Shown here: positions 50,049-59,151 of the stretch, piece by piece
How the letters are laid out: each line of letters opens with the position of its first letter
Numbering within the stretch: position 1 is the stretch's first letter
Origin: Pseudomonas guariconensis
Lineage (GTDB): Bacteria; Pseudomonadota; Gammaproteobacteria; Pseudomonadales; Pseudomonadaceae
NCBI RefSeq assembly: GCF_015680235.1
Contig: NZ_JADLJL010000001.1
Span: 357,046-421,045, forward strand
DNA length: 64,000 bases
Direction of reading: 5' to 3'
The notes under the pieces: generated by a model
What the model saw: only the letters and a program-made list of their open reading frames with translations
Database searches by the model: none
Told to the model about the DNA's origin: nothing
Made by a program: the position numbers and the translations under genes

Positions 50049-50297
50049 TTACTGGTCTTTCAACAGGCCGTACCGCATGGCCTTGATCACCGCAGCGACC
50101 CGGGTATTTACAGCAAACTTGCGTAGGATATTGCTGATATGAAAATTAACAGTTGACTCTTTGCATCCTACGATCTGGCCAATTTCCCAAGATGTCTTGC
50201 CATAGGCGCACCAAAGCAGAACTTCTTTTTCCCTTGGGGTGAGATGGATGGACTGCTCGACGGCGGCGTCGGGCTTCAGTTGGCTTTGCAGGTTCAT
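50049..50297 (-). CDS. LuxR-type DNA-binding-domain-only regulator
   Basis: 82 residues from the ATG at 50297 (GGAG about nine bases upstream). After a short N-terminus the whole protein is one GerE/LuxR helix-turn-helix: LTPREKEVLLWCAYGKTSWE, IGQIVGCKESTVNFHISNIL, then RKFAVNTRVAAVIKAMRYGL. This is close to the C-terminal domain of acyl-homoserine lactone receptors, but no signal-binding or receiver domain is encoded, and no upstream fragment of one is visible. It heads a probable three-gene unit with the gpL-like and holin-like genes. The gap 50298-50526 holds no gene, only the leaders of this gene and the next receptor. Confidence 0.8.
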   Translation of the reverse strand: MNLQSQLKPDAAVEQSIHLTPREKEVLLWCAYGKTSWEIGQIVGCKESTVNFHISNILRKFAVNTRVAAVIKAMRYGLLKDQ

Positions 50298-50526
50298 AGG
50301 ACGCTCTCCATACGTTCATAATTTGCCCCTCAGGGGCTTCGCTGTTGCTGTCCTTGCACCTTACGAACTAATGAGCGGCACGCTCCAGCAGTGAGCGTTG
50401 TAAAAGCGCTCCCGACAAAAATGACTGGCATTTAATGCGCACACCTTTGGATTATTCGACGTGCTCTGGTGGATTTTTCGTTCGTCTGAGGAGAGTTGCC
50501 GCCTGTAAATTGCCTGGAGTTTTGCG

Positions 50527-52584
50527 ATGCGTTCCGTTTTACCTGTCACTTGCGCTGCTGGCGTGTTGGCGATCTGTGCCAATAGCCCTGACCTGGCGGC
50601 TGCCCCCGTGGAGCTGGACCAGGTATTGATCCAGGAACAGCAAGACGAACAGGAGCTGGCCGCGCAACGTCTGCGGCAAACACCAGGCGCGACCAACCTG
50701 GTGGACATGCAACGGGTGGAGCAAGGACGGGTTGCCAGCAACCAGGACGTACTTGCCTATCAGCCAGGGGTCTTCGCCCAATCGGCTGGCAACGATGGCA
50801 TCAAGCTGTCGATTCGTGGTTCGGGTATCAACCGCGCCCCTGGCGCCCACGGGTCAGGGGTCTATACGATGTTCGACGGCCTGCCGCTGACCGGCCCTGG
50901 CGGCACGCCCTATGAACTGTTCGAGCCGTTGTGGCTGAGCCGCGCCGAAGTGTTGCGCGGGGCCAACGGGTTCGACCAGGGCGCCCTTGCCCTGGGCGGC
51001 GCAATCAACTATGTGACCCATACCGGTCATGACGCCGCCCCTTTGCAGCTGCGTTACGAAGTGGGCAGCCGCGGCTACGCCCACCGGCACATCAGCTCTG
51101 GCCAGGTGCTGGGTGACCTGGACTACTACGTCGCCCTGACCGATGCCGAATACGACGGTTACCAGGCACACAGCAGCGGCAGTGCCAAGGGCATCGCCGC
51201 CAATATCGGTTATCGCTTCAACGCCAACCTGGAAACGCGCTTCTACCTGCGCTACCGGGAGACCGAGAACGAGTTGGCCGGGCGCTTGACCAAGCAGCAG
51301 ATCAAGCATGATCCGCGTGCGGCTAACCCTGCCTACGTGGAGCGTGACGACAGCCGACCACAGCCGGGCAGTACTTGGTTGGCCAATAAGACCACATTTT
51401 ACCTCGACGATGATTCACACTTTGAGGCAGGACTGGTCTACCACGACTACCCGATGGATCTGCGCGAAGGCCCAATGCGTCTGAAAGTCGCCTATACCGA
51501 TGTCAGCGGGACACTCAACTACGTACGTCGTGAGACCCTGCTCGGCCGTGAGAGCAAGACCACCGTCGGTTGGCGCACGACCAAGCACCTGCCTAACAGC
51601 GGCGCCTCGCAGTTTGAGCGCGATGGTGATGTCTTCGGACCTCGAAGCCGCGACTTCAGCTACCAAGGCTCGGATACCGTCTTTCATATTGGCAACGATC
51701 TCGAGCTCATCCCCGATCTATGGCTGACCACCGGCCTGGCGATGATCTACACCCGCCGTGAGAGCGATGTCACCTACCCTGCTGATGGCGGCAAGGTCAG
51801 CCAGCACGATTGGGACTACGCACCGCGCCTTGGCCTGCGCTACGACATCAATCCGCAATTGCAGGTTTATGGCAACCTGAGCCGATCGGTCGAGCCGCCA
51901 CACCCATGGTCGCTCATCTGGAGTTCGACAGTCGCCACTCAGCCAATCGAGATGCAAAACCAGACTGCCACCACGCTGGAGTTGGGTGCGCGCGGCGATT
52001 CGGTCTTGGGCGATTGGGACCTGGCCTGGTACTACTCGCGCGTACGTCACGAACTACTGGCCGTGGAAATCGTGCAGGGCGCTCCAGCCAAGGAGTTCAA
52101 CGCCAGCCCCACCATCCACCACGGCATCGAGGCCGGCCTGGACAGCACCCTGTGGGAGCAGGCCGGTATCGGCAGGCTCTCCCTGCGCCAGGCCTACACC
52201 TTCAGCGACTTCCACTACCGCGACGATGACAGGTTCGGCGACAACCGCCTGCCCGGCATTCCCATGCATTACTACCAGGCCGAGGTGCGCTACGACTGGC
52301 CCAGCGGGTTCTATGCCGGGCTCAACACCCAGATGGCTTCCAAGGTCCAGGTCGACTATGCCAACAGCTACCCTGCCGACGCCTATGCCCTGCTCGGCGC
52401 ACGCCTGGGCTGGAATTCACCCAGGCAGAATTGGCAGACCTGGCTGGACCTGCGCAACCTGACCAACAAGCGCTACGCCGCCACGGTCACACCCGGCTAC
52501 GACGACCAAGGCCTGGACAGCCCGCGCTCCACGCCCGGCGAAGGGTTCGCCGTGTATGCGGGCGTGTCCTACAGCTTGCGGTGA
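50527..52584 (+). CDS. TonB-dependent outer-membrane receptor
   Basis: 685 residues with signal peptide (about 1-25). The plug (about 45-170; QDVLAYQPGVFAQSAGNDGI, KLSIRGSGINRAPGAHGSGV, YTMFDGLPLTGPGGTPYELF) and a barrel ending YAGVSYSLR are complete. It belongs to the group of TonB receptors near FecA and IutA-type proteins without an STN signalling domain. It imports a ferric chelate or another scarce nutrient; the ligand is not evident. GGAG lies seven bases before the ATG. No clear Fur box was found upstream. It lies directly after the phage remnant and ends convergently with the AI-2E family gene. Confidence 0.85.
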   Translation: MRSVLPVTCAAGVLAICANSPDLAAAPVELDQVLIQEQQDEQELAAQRLRQTPGATNLVDMQRVEQGRVASNQDVLAYQPGVFAQSAGNDGIKLSIRGSGINRAPGAHGSGVYTMFDGLPLTGPGGTPYELFEPLWLSRAEVLRGANGFDQGALALGGAINYVTHTGHDAAPLQLRYEVGSRGYAHRHISSGQVLGDLDYYVALTDAEYDGYQAHSSGSAKGIAANIGYRFNANLETRFYLRYRETENELAGRLTKQQIKHDPRAANPAYVERDDSRPQPGSTWLANKTTFYLDDDSHFEAGLVYHDYPMDLREGPMRLKVAYTDVSGTLNYVRRETLLGRESKTTVGWRTTKHLPNSGASQFERDGDVFGPRSRDFSYQGSDTVFHIGNDLELIPDLWLTTGLAMIYTRRESDVTYPADGGKVSQHDWDYAPRLGLRYDINPQLQVYGNLSRSVEPPHPWSLIWSSTVATQPIEMQNQTATTLELGARGDSVLGDWDLAWYYSRVRHELLAVEIVQGAPAKEFNASPTIHHGIEAGLDSTLWEQAGIGRLSLRQAYTFSDFHYRDDDRFGDNRLPGIPMHYYQAEVRYDWPSGFYAGLNTQMASKVQVDYANSYPADAYALLGARLGWNSPRQNWQTWLDLRNLTNKRYAATVTPGYDDQGLDSPRSTPGEGFAVYAGVSYSLR

Positions 52585-52587
52585 CGA

Positions 52588-53649
52588 CTACGGAAGTTGT
52601 ACCTGCAACCGACTGCCGGTGAAGATCGCCCAGCTGGACATGAACAGTGCCGCGATCAGCGGCCCGATGACGAAGCCGTTGAGCCCAAACACCGCCAGGC
52701 CGCCGATGGTTGAAATCAGGATCAAGTAGTCGGGCATGCGTGTGTCCTTGCCCACCAGGACCGGGCGCAGCAGATTGTCCACCAGGCCAATCACCAGCAC
52801 GCCGAAGGCGATCAGCACCAGGCCCGGTATGATCGCGCCGGTAGCAAGGAAATAGGCGGCCACCGGCGCCCAGACCATGGCGGCCCCCACCGCCGGCAGC
52901 AATGACAGAAAAGCCATCAGCACGCCCCAGACCAGCGCGCTGGGAATGCCCAGCACCCAGAAAATCAGCCCGCCCAGGGCGCCCTGGGTAGCGGCGACCA
53001 GCAGGTTGCCCTTGACCGTGGCCCGTACCACACGGCTGAACTTGAGCTGCAGGCGGCGCTTTTGCTGTTCGGGCAATGGCACGGCCATACGCACCTTGCG
53101 CGCCAGCTCCGCCCCCTCGCGCAGGAAGAAGAACAACAGGTAGAGCATCACGCCGAAGCTCACCAGGAAGTCGAAGGTCCCCTGGCCAAAGCTGAACGCC
53201 TGGCTGGCCAGGAACTGGCTACCTTGCATCGCCCATTTGGTGATCTTCTCGCGCAGCCCTTCCAGGTCGCCCATGCCCATGCGCTCCAGGCCGTTCTGGG
53301 CGAATGATGGCAACAGCGCCTTGAGCCCTTCGATATGGCCGGCGATGTCCAGCTCGCCTTTCTCGATGCGCTGGTAGATCGCTGCGCCTTCCTGCACCAG
53401 CAGGGCACTGATGATGATGACCGGCAGCACTGCAATCAGCAGGCACACCAGCAGGGTGACCGCTGCCGCCAGATTGCGACGCCGCCCCAGGCGCAGCACT
53501 AGGTCGCGTTGCAGCGGGGCGAACAGGATGGCGAGTATCACCGCCCAGAACACCGCGCCGTAGAACGGTAGCAGGATCCACACGAAAGCGATGGTCACCA
53601 GCGCCAGGAGCACGGCCAGGGCCTTGTTCTGCAATGCGGTCTCGTTCAT
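52588..53649 (-). CDS. AI-2E family transporter (PerM/YdiK-like)
   Basis: 353 residues from the ATG at 53649 (GAGGA six bases upstream). Eight predicted helices in two groups, with a soluble helical stretch between (about 120-200). The family block LVIGLVDNLLRPVLVGKDTRMPDYL is near the C-terminus. Members are inner-membrane permeases; TqsA exports autoinducer-2, others are linked to Na+ antiport or remain unassigned. Substrate is not known here. It is divergent from trhP, 123 bases apart. Confidence 0.87.
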   Translation of the reverse strand: MNETALQNKALAVLLALVTIAFVWILLPFYGAVFWAVILAILFAPLQRDLVLRLGRRRNLAAAVTLLVCLLIAVLPVIIISALLVQEGAAIYQRIEKGELDIAGHIEGLKALLPSFAQNGLERMGMGDLEGLREKITKWAMQGSQFLASQAFSFGQGTFDFLVSFGVMLYLLFFFLREGAELARKVRMAVPLPEQQKRRLQLKFSRVVRATVKGNLLVAATQGALGGLIFWVLGIPSALVWGVLMAFLSLLPAVGAAMVWAPVAAYFLATGAIIPGLVLIAFGVLVIGLVDNLLRPVLVGKDTRMPDYLILISTIGGLAVFGLNGFVIGPLIAALFMSSWAIFTGSRLQVQLP

Positions 53650-53772
53650 GGGCATTCCTCGTGGGCTCAACAATTTAGTGCCCCCGCCGCGCGCAAAAGT
53701 GCCATTGATCCACGTCAATATCGTCTTGACGAACAGGCCGTAGCATCCGCGCCTTTTGCCCCTGGTGCGCCC

Positions 53773-55107
53773 ATGACCCCACTCGCCAAGCCCGAATTGC
53801 TGGCCCCTGCCGGCACCCTCAAGACCATGCGCTATGCCTTCGCCTACGGCGCCGACGCGGTCTACGCCGGCCAGCCACGCTACAGCCTGCGGGTGCGCAA
53901 CAACGAATTCGACCACGCCAACCTGGCCCTGGGCATCCAGGAGGCACATGCCCTGGGCAAGCGTTTCTACGTGGTGGTCAACATCGCCCCGCACAACGCC
54001 AAGCTCAAGACCTTCCTCAAGGACCTGGCTCCGGTGATCGCGATGGCGCCGGACGCGCTGATCATGTCCGACCCAGGCCTGATCATGCTGGTGCGCCAGC
54101 ATTTCCCGAACATGCCCATCCACCTTTCGGTCCAGGCCAATACCGTGAACTGGGCCAGCGTCGAGTTCTGGCAGCAGCAAGGTGTAGCCCGGGTGATCCT
54201 GTCACGCGAGCTGTCGCTGGAGGAAATCGAAGAGATCCGCCAGCAAGTACCCAGCATGGAGCTGGAAGTGTTCGTCCACGGTGCCCTCTGCATGGCCTAT
54301 TCCGGGCGCTGCCTGTTGTCGGGCTACCTCAACCGCCGCGATGCCAACCAGGGCACCTGCACCAACGCCTGCCGCTGGAAATACCAGGCAACAGCTGCCA
54401 CCGAGAACGCCACAGGCGAGATCGTTCGCGAAGTCGAACCGACCCTAGGCCTGGGAACGCCCACCGACCAGGTATTCCTGCTCCAGGAGGGTAACCGCCC
54501 AGGCGAAGAAATGCCTGCCTTCGAGGACGAACATGGCACCTACATCATGAATGCCAAGGATCTGCGCGCGATCCAGCATGTGGAACGGCTCGCCCGGATG
54601 GGCGTGCACTCGTTGAAGATCGAGGGGCGGACCAAGTCGCACTTCTATTGCGCCCGCGCCGTGCAGTCCTACCGCCAGGCCATCGACGATGCCGTGGCCG
54701 GGCGCCCGTTCGACCTGACCCTGATGGACAACCTGGAGTCCCTGGCCCAACGCGGCTACACCGAAGGCTTCTTGCGACGCCATGTGCACGACGAATACCA
54801 GAACTACCAACGTGGCAATTCTGTGTCCGATCGCCAGCAATTCGTTGGCGAGCTGACCGGTGCTCGGGTGGCTGGTCTGGCGGAGGTCACGGTCAAGAAC
54901 CGCTTTGCCGTGGGTGATCACCTGGAGCTGATGACGCCTCGCGGCAACTACCACTTCGACCTGGATCGCTTGAGCGATCGCGAGCAACAGGCGATCCAGG
55001 TAGCTCCTGGGGATGGTCATGTGGTCTACCTACCGATCCCGGAGCAGGTACCGCTCGAGCATGGCTTGCTGATGCGTGATCTGGACCCAGGGCAAAACGC
55101 CACCTGA
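53773..55107 (+). CDS. trhP: tRNA 5-hydroxyuridine synthesis protein TrhP (YegQ, U32 family)
   Basis: 444 residues, nearly collinear with E. coli YegQ: FAYGADAVYAGQPRYSLRVR, HLSVQANTVNWASVEFWQQ, the U32 signature EVFVHGALCMAYSGRCLLSG with GTCTNACRWKY after it (iron-sulfur cysteines), and GVHSLKIEGRTKS. TrhP hydroxylates U34 of certain tRNAs, using a prephenate-derived compound, as the first step to cmo5U. The protein is intact. It stands alone in this direction, followed by a 164-base gap without a gene. Confidence 0.93.
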   Translation: MTPLAKPELLAPAGTLKTMRYAFAYGADAVYAGQPRYSLRVRNNEFDHANLALGIQEAHALGKRFYVVVNIAPHNAKLKTFLKDLAPVIAMAPDALIMSDPGLIMLVRQHFPNMPIHLSVQANTVNWASVEFWQQQGVARVILSRELSLEEIEEIRQQVPSMELEVFVHGALCMAYSGRCLLSGYLNRRDANQGTCTNACRWKYQATAATENATGEIVREVEPTLGLGTPTDQVFLLQEGNRPGEEMPAFEDEHGTYIMNAKDLRAIQHVERLARMGVHSLKIEGRTKSHFYCARAVQSYRQAIDDAVAGRPFDLTLMDNLESLAQRGYTEGFLRRHVHDEYQNYQRGNSVSDRQQFVGELTGARVAGLAEVTVKNRFAVGDHLELMTPRGNYHFDLDRLSDREQQAIQVAPGDGHVVYLPIPEQVPLEHGLLMRDLDPGQNAT

Positions 55108-55271
55108 CAACGCTGTAATCTTGCCTTCAGCTCAATGACAGCCTGCACAGGCGAGCATTGCACCAAGCGCGACCGGCACCGCTCGCGCTGCGCCTGGGGC
55201 CGGCTTGCGCTATGCTGCGGGCCATACCTGCCAGGCAGCCTGCACGCCTGCGTTTGAAGAGGAGTTTCACC

Positions 55272-55700
55272 ATGCTGCGCAAACACCTGCTCCCCCTCGG
55301 CCTGCTGGCGATTTCCAGCCTGGCCCAGGCCGCCGAGACCATCGATGTCTACCGCGACCCCAACTGCGGCTGCTGCAAGGAGTGGGTCAGCCACCTGCGC
55401 GACAATGGCTTCACCGTCAATGATCATGTCGAGCCGAACATGAGCGAAGTCAAGCAGCGCCTGGGTGTGGCACCGCGCTTGGCTTCATGCCACACCGGCG
55501 TGATCGATGGCAAGTTCGTCGAAGGCCATGTGCCAGCCGAGCAGGTTCGCCTGCTGGCAAAGCGCGATGACCTCAAGGGTATCGCTGTTCCGGGCATGCC
55601 CATGGGCTCGCCTGGCATGGAAATGGGCGACCACAAGGACCATTACCAGGTCATCGGTGTGACCCGCGAGGGCAAGGACGAAGTACTGGCCGACTATTGA
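55272..55700 (+). CDS. Exported DUF411 metal-binding protein
   Basis: 142 residues from the ATG at 55272 (GAGGAG upstream). Signal peptide ends at LAQAAE. The domain has the CxCC motif in YRDPNCGCCKEW (about 32-36) and a later HTGVIDGKFVEGHVPA; the methionine-rich GMPMGSPGMEMGDHKDH near the C-terminus is also typical. DUF411 proteins are periplasmic and often occur beside copper-resistance genes; metal handling is therefore likely, but none of those genes is next to it. Its stop overlaps the start of the next gene. Confidence 0.8.
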   Translation: MLRKHLLPLGLLAISSLAQAAETIDVYRDPNCGCCKEWVSHLRDNGFTVNDHVEPNMSEVKQRLGVAPRLASCHTGVIDGKFVEGHVPAEQVRLLAKRDDLKGIAVPGMPMGSPGMEMGDHKDHYQVIGVTREGKDEVLADY

Positions 55701-56137
55701 TGCTCAGCCTCTGGGCGCTGTTTCTCAGCGCCTTCGGCGCCGCCACGCTGCTGCCGTTGCAATCGGAAGCGGTGCTGGTGGGGCTGTTGCTGCGAGAGCC
55801 GGCCGCCTGGGCGACGTTGCTGCTGGTCGCCACTCTGGGCAACGTATTGGGTTCGATCGTCAACTGGCTGTTAGGGCGCGCCATCGAGCACCTGCGCGAA
55901 CGTCGCTGGTTCCCCTTCAGCGCCACCCAGCTCGAACGCGCACAGCAACGCTACAGACGCTGGGGGCAATGGTCGCTGCTGTTGAGCTGGATGCCGGTGA
56001 TCGGCGACCCCCTCACCTTGATTGCCGGCATCATGCGCGAACCCTTCTGGCGTTTCCTGTTGCTGGTTACCCTGGCCAAGGGAGGGCGCTACCTGGTGTT
56101 GGCCATGATCACCCTGGGCTGGCTACACGGCCGGTGA
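55700..56137 (+). CDS. YqaA family membrane protein
   Basis: 145 residues from the ATG at 55700, which overlaps the preceding TGA. Four hydrophobic segments (about 2-25, 35-55, 85-105, 110-135). Signature parts LLPLQSEAVLVGLL, GNVLGSIVNWLLGR and WMPVIGDPLTLIAGI match the YqaA branch of the DedA/SNARE-associated superfamily, which in other members flips or moves lipids. Coupling to the DUF411 gene suggests co-expression. Confidence 0.8.
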   Translation: MLSLWALFLSAFGAATLLPLQSEAVLVGLLLREPAAWATLLLVATLGNVLGSIVNWLLGRAIEHLRERRWFPFSATQLERAQQRYRRWGQWSLLLSWMPVIGDPLTLIAGIMREPFWRFLLLVTLAKGGRYLVLAMITLGWLHGR

Positions 56138-56211
56138 CATTTTTTACGCGTTTGACTTTCTTCTGACTGCTAAAGTCGCCTATTCCTACATGGCCCAACA
56201 CGGAGTGCCCC

Positions 56212-57210
56212 ATGCTGCGCGCAACCGCCCTGGCCCTGGCCTGCTTCCTGGGCAGCCCGGCCTTCGCCGCCCCGGCGCCGACCTACGGCAAGCAACTCGA
56301 AGGTTTCACCTACCCGCACCCCCTCAAGCACTACGACTTCCAGTCCCAAGGCCAAGCGCTGCAAATGGGCTACATGGACGTGCCTCCCAAAGGCAAGGCC
56401 AATGGCCGCAGTGTGGTGCTGATGCACGGCAAAAACTTCTGCGCGGCCACCTGGGAAACCAGCCTGGACGCCTTGAGCCAGGCAGGCTACCGAGTCATCG
56501 CTCCGGACCAGGTCGGTTTTTGCTCCTCCAGCAAGCCGGCGCACTACCAGTACAGCTTCCAGCAGCTGGCGCACAACACCCATGAGCTGCTCGAACACCT
56601 GGGTGTGAAACAGGCGATTATTCTCGGGCATTCCACCGGCGGCATGCTCGCCACCCGCTATGCCTTGATGTACCCCGCGCAGGTCGAGCGCCTGGCCATG
56701 GTCAACCCCATCGGTCTTGAAGACTGGAAGGCCCTGGGTGTGCCCTATCGCAGTGTGGACCAGTGGTACCAGCGCGAGCTCAAGCTTGATGCCGACGGGG
56801 TGCGCAACTATGAGCGCAACACCTATTACGCCGGGCGCTGGAAGCCGGAATACGAACGCTGGGTACAGATGCTGGTGGGCCTGAACCAAGGCCCGGGACA
56901 TGAGGCGGTGGCGTGGAACTCGGCATTGATCTACGACATGATCTTCACCCAGCCGGTGTACTACGAATTCAAGGACCTGCAGATGCCGACCCTGTTGCTG
57001 ATCGGCGATCAGGACACCACCGCCATTGGCAGCGATATCGCCTCGCCCGAGGTGAAGGCACGGCTGGGCAAGTACAAGGAACTGGGGCCAAAGGTGGCCG
57101 GGCTAATACCACAAGGTGAACTGGTCACCTTCAAAGGGCTGGGGCATGCGCCGCAGATCGAAGAACCGGCGCGCTTCCACACGACCTTGGTCGATTGGCT
57201 GGAGCGCTAG
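56212..57210 (+). CDS. Exported alpha/beta hydrolase
   Basis: 332 residues with a signal peptide (AFAAPAP cleavage). Alpha/beta-hydrolase fold: oxyanion loop LMHGKNFCAATW, nucleophile elbow ILGHSTGGMLA (Ser about 143), acid in LIGDQDTTAIG (about 265) and His in KGLGHAPQIEEP (about 309). It acts in the periplasm or outside; substrate unknown, with epoxide hydrolase or haloperoxidase-like relatives. Monocistronic. The gap to 57364 carries a fragment like the composite repeat (GCGATCAAGGGCGCAGCCCT) but no gene. Confidence 0.82.
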   Translation: MLRATALALACFLGSPAFAAPAPTYGKQLEGFTYPHPLKHYDFQSQGQALQMGYMDVPPKGKANGRSVVLMHGKNFCAATWETSLDALSQAGYRVIAPDQVGFCSSSKPAHYQYSFQQLAHNTHELLEHLGVKQAIILGHSTGGMLATRYALMYPAQVERLAMVNPIGLEDWKALGVPYRSVDQWYQRELKLDADGVRNYERNTYYAGRWKPEYERWVQMLVGLNQGPGHEAVAWNSALIYDMIFTQPVYYEFKDLQMPTLLLIGDQDTTAIGSDIASPEVKARLGKYKELGPKVAGLIPQGELVTFKGLGHAPQIEEPARFHTTLVDWLER

Positions 57211-57363
57211 GCTCCCACACGCTATTGCGGGAGCCTGGCGCGCCCCGCGATCAAGGGCGCAGCCCTCGCTATCCATTCGATGGTAGGACCAGCCCGGTCG
57301 CGGGGGGCCTGCCGTCGGAGAAGAACCTGCGCCTACCGCCTCATGCGCCAGTGCTCTGCACCG

Positions 57364-57948
57364 TCAGGTCCTTCCCCAGATCAGCGCCTCGCTCCAACCA
57401 AGCTCGGCAAAGTCATCGGCTCGCAGGTTCGCCTCCTCCTCGCAGAAGAACTCATCTAACTGCGGTGGATGCACGGAGGTATCGCTGAGCATCGCATGCA
57501 CCTGGCCCCGGTGATGGATCTGGTGCTCGAACAGGTGGGCCAGCAGGCGCAGGCGCGGCTCGCGTTGCAGGCGATCGGGGCGCACGATGCTCACATAGCG
57601 TTGCAGTTGGTCGTCCTGCAGCGACCGGCAATAGGCAATGAGTCGATGATCGGCCTGGGCCTGCTCGGCCAGCAGATCGGTGCAGGTGGCGAATGGTTGC
57701 TCGGGTTCGAAGAAGCGCTCACCGTCGGGGCCTGGCGCTTCGCCACGCTGCTCGCATTCCAGCGCATGCAGATAGAACCAATCCACCGTCAGCAGGTGAT
57801 TGAGGGTGGCCTTGATCGAGGGGAAGAAGCTGCAACGGGGGGCGACGAACTCGTCGTGGGTCAGTTGCAGGCACGCCTTGTACAGGCGATGGTTGGCCCA
57901 GCCATTGTTGTAGGCCTGGGTCAGCAGATGATGCGACAGCGGCTCCAT
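57364..57948 (-). CDS. DinB family protein
   Basis: 194 residues from the ATG at 57948 (AAGGAG six bases upstream). Four-helix bundle with the likely metal-binding histidines in KATLNHLLTVDWFYLHALE (about 50) and LFEHQIHHRGQVHAML (about 140). DinB/YfiT-like proteins are metal-dependent, some being thiol transferases; this member's reaction is unknown. It starts 11 bases after the ZapE-like gene, so the two form an operon. Confidence 0.82.
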   Translation of the reverse strand: MEPLSHHLLTQAYNNGWANHRLYKACLQLTHDEFVAPRCSFFPSIKATLNHLLTVDWFYLHALECEQRGEAPGPDGERFFEPEQPFATCTDLLAEQAQADHRLIAYCRSLQDDQLQRYVSIVRPDRLQREPRLRLLAHLFEHQIHHRGQVHAMLSDTSVHPPQLDEFFCEEEANLRADDFAELGWSEALIWGRT

Positions 57949-57959
57949 GGTCGGCTCCT

Positions 57960-59066
57960 TCAGACGAAGCGTTGCAGTTGCATCTCCCGTAGCCGGCTCA
58001 GGGTTCGCTGGAACGGGAACGCCAGATACCCTTGAGTGTAGAGTGCTTCGAGCGGTACTTCGGCTTCCAGGTAAAGGGCGACCCGACGGTCGTAGCATTC
58101 GTCGACCAAGGCGATGAAGCGCCGCACACCGTCATCCTTGGGTGCCAGGGTCGGCAGCTCACGGTCCCCGGCAACCACACGCTCAGCCCCATCCTCGGTA
58201 CCGCGGGCGATGCGGCCGGCCTGCGGTTGCCCACCGAGCGCCGGGATACCTTCCACCAGGATCGCCGGAAACAGGTCGCACAAGGCCATGAACTCCAGGG
58301 CTGCCAGGGGTTGCTCGCACAGGTCGTTGAAGCGACACCACACAACCGCGTCGCTGCGCCGTATCACATTGACCTGACGGGCACCTATCGACAGAGGCGC
58401 ATCGGTGCCGGCGTCGCCGTGGCTCAGCTGATGAAACACTGCCGGCAGAGCACTGGGTCGCCCAGGTTCGGTTACCCAGTAGCGTTGGTGCGAGGCACCG
58501 GGATGCAGGCGATGGTCCTGTTCACCGGCCACAGGCAAAACCCGCATATGCCGCTTGATGGCAGCGATAGCTGGCAGGAAACGCTCGCGGTTGAACCCGT
58601 CGCGGTAGAGTTGCTCCGGAGGCTGGTTGGAGGTCGCCACGACCACCACGCCTTGGTCGAACAGTGTCTGAAACAGACGGCCGAGGATGATCGCGTCGCC
58701 AATATCGCTGACGAAAAGTTCATCGAAGCACAATACGCGAATCTCTTGCGCCAGCGCCCGCGCCAGGGCCTGCAATGGGTCGGCAGTACCGTTGAGCTGG
58801 AACAACCGTTGATGCACCCAGGCCATGAAGTGGTGGAAATGCTGGCGGCGCGCCGGCACTTGCAGCGCTCGATGGAACTGATCCATCAGCCAGGTCTTGC
58901 CACGCCCGACCGGGCCCCAGAGGTAGATACCCTGGGTGGGCGTGCCCTGGCGCAGTGCCTCGAAACAGGCCTGAAGCTCGTCTACTGCCAGGGCCTGGGC
59001 TACATCGGGGACAAATCCGTGTTCGTCGAGAGCCTGGCGGTAGAGGGTTTTCGGGTCGAGTGACAT
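57960..59066 (-). CDS. ZapE/AFG1-like AAA ATPase
   Basis: 368 residues. Walker A YLWGPVGRGKTWLMDQFH (about 46-64), Walker B RVLCFDELFVSDIGDA, and the sensor region VVVATSNQPPEQLYRDGFNR. AFG1/ZapE ATPases act at the division ring in E. coli and in mitochondrial protein quality control. The main Pseudomonas zapE usually lies near the rpsI/petA region, so this may be a second copy; the window cannot show that. Full length, with no missing motif. Upstream of the DinB gene in one unit. Confidence 0.83.
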   Translation of the reverse strand: MSLDPKTLYRQALDEHGFVPDVAQALAVDELQACFEALRQGTPTQGIYLWGPVGRGKTWLMDQFHRALQVPARRQHFHHFMAWVHQRLFQLNGTADPLQALARALAQEIRVLCFDELFVSDIGDAIILGRLFQTLFDQGVVVVATSNQPPEQLYRDGFNRERFLPAIAAIKRHMRVLPVAGEQDHRLHPGASHQRYWVTEPGRPSALPAVFHQLSHGDAGTDAPLSIGARQVNVIRRSDAVVWCRFNDLCEQPLAALEFMALCDLFPAILVEGIPALGGQPQAGRIARGTEDGAERVVAGDRELPTLAPKDDGVRRFIALVDECYDRRVALYLEAEVPLEALYTQGYLAFPFQRTLSRLREMQLQRFV

Positions 59067-59151
59067 GCCGGAGCCTTGGGCAAAAGCGCCATGGTAACCG
59101 GCGAAGCGACCGAGTGGGCAGCCGATTCGTAACGGCTGGGGCCTCGACCTG

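Noticed and set aside
48050..50300. R- or F-type tailocin (pyocin) locus
   Set aside because: No sheath, tube, baseplate or fibre genes, and gpL is a head protein, so a prophage remnant fits better.
50298..50526. Fur box before the second TonB receptor
   Set aside because: Only a short GCATTTAATGC palindrome was seen, without the Fur pattern.
48007..50526. Attachment-site duplication flanking the phage remnant
   Set aside because: No direct repeat of useful length was seen on both sides; the nuo terminator is not repeated near 50300.
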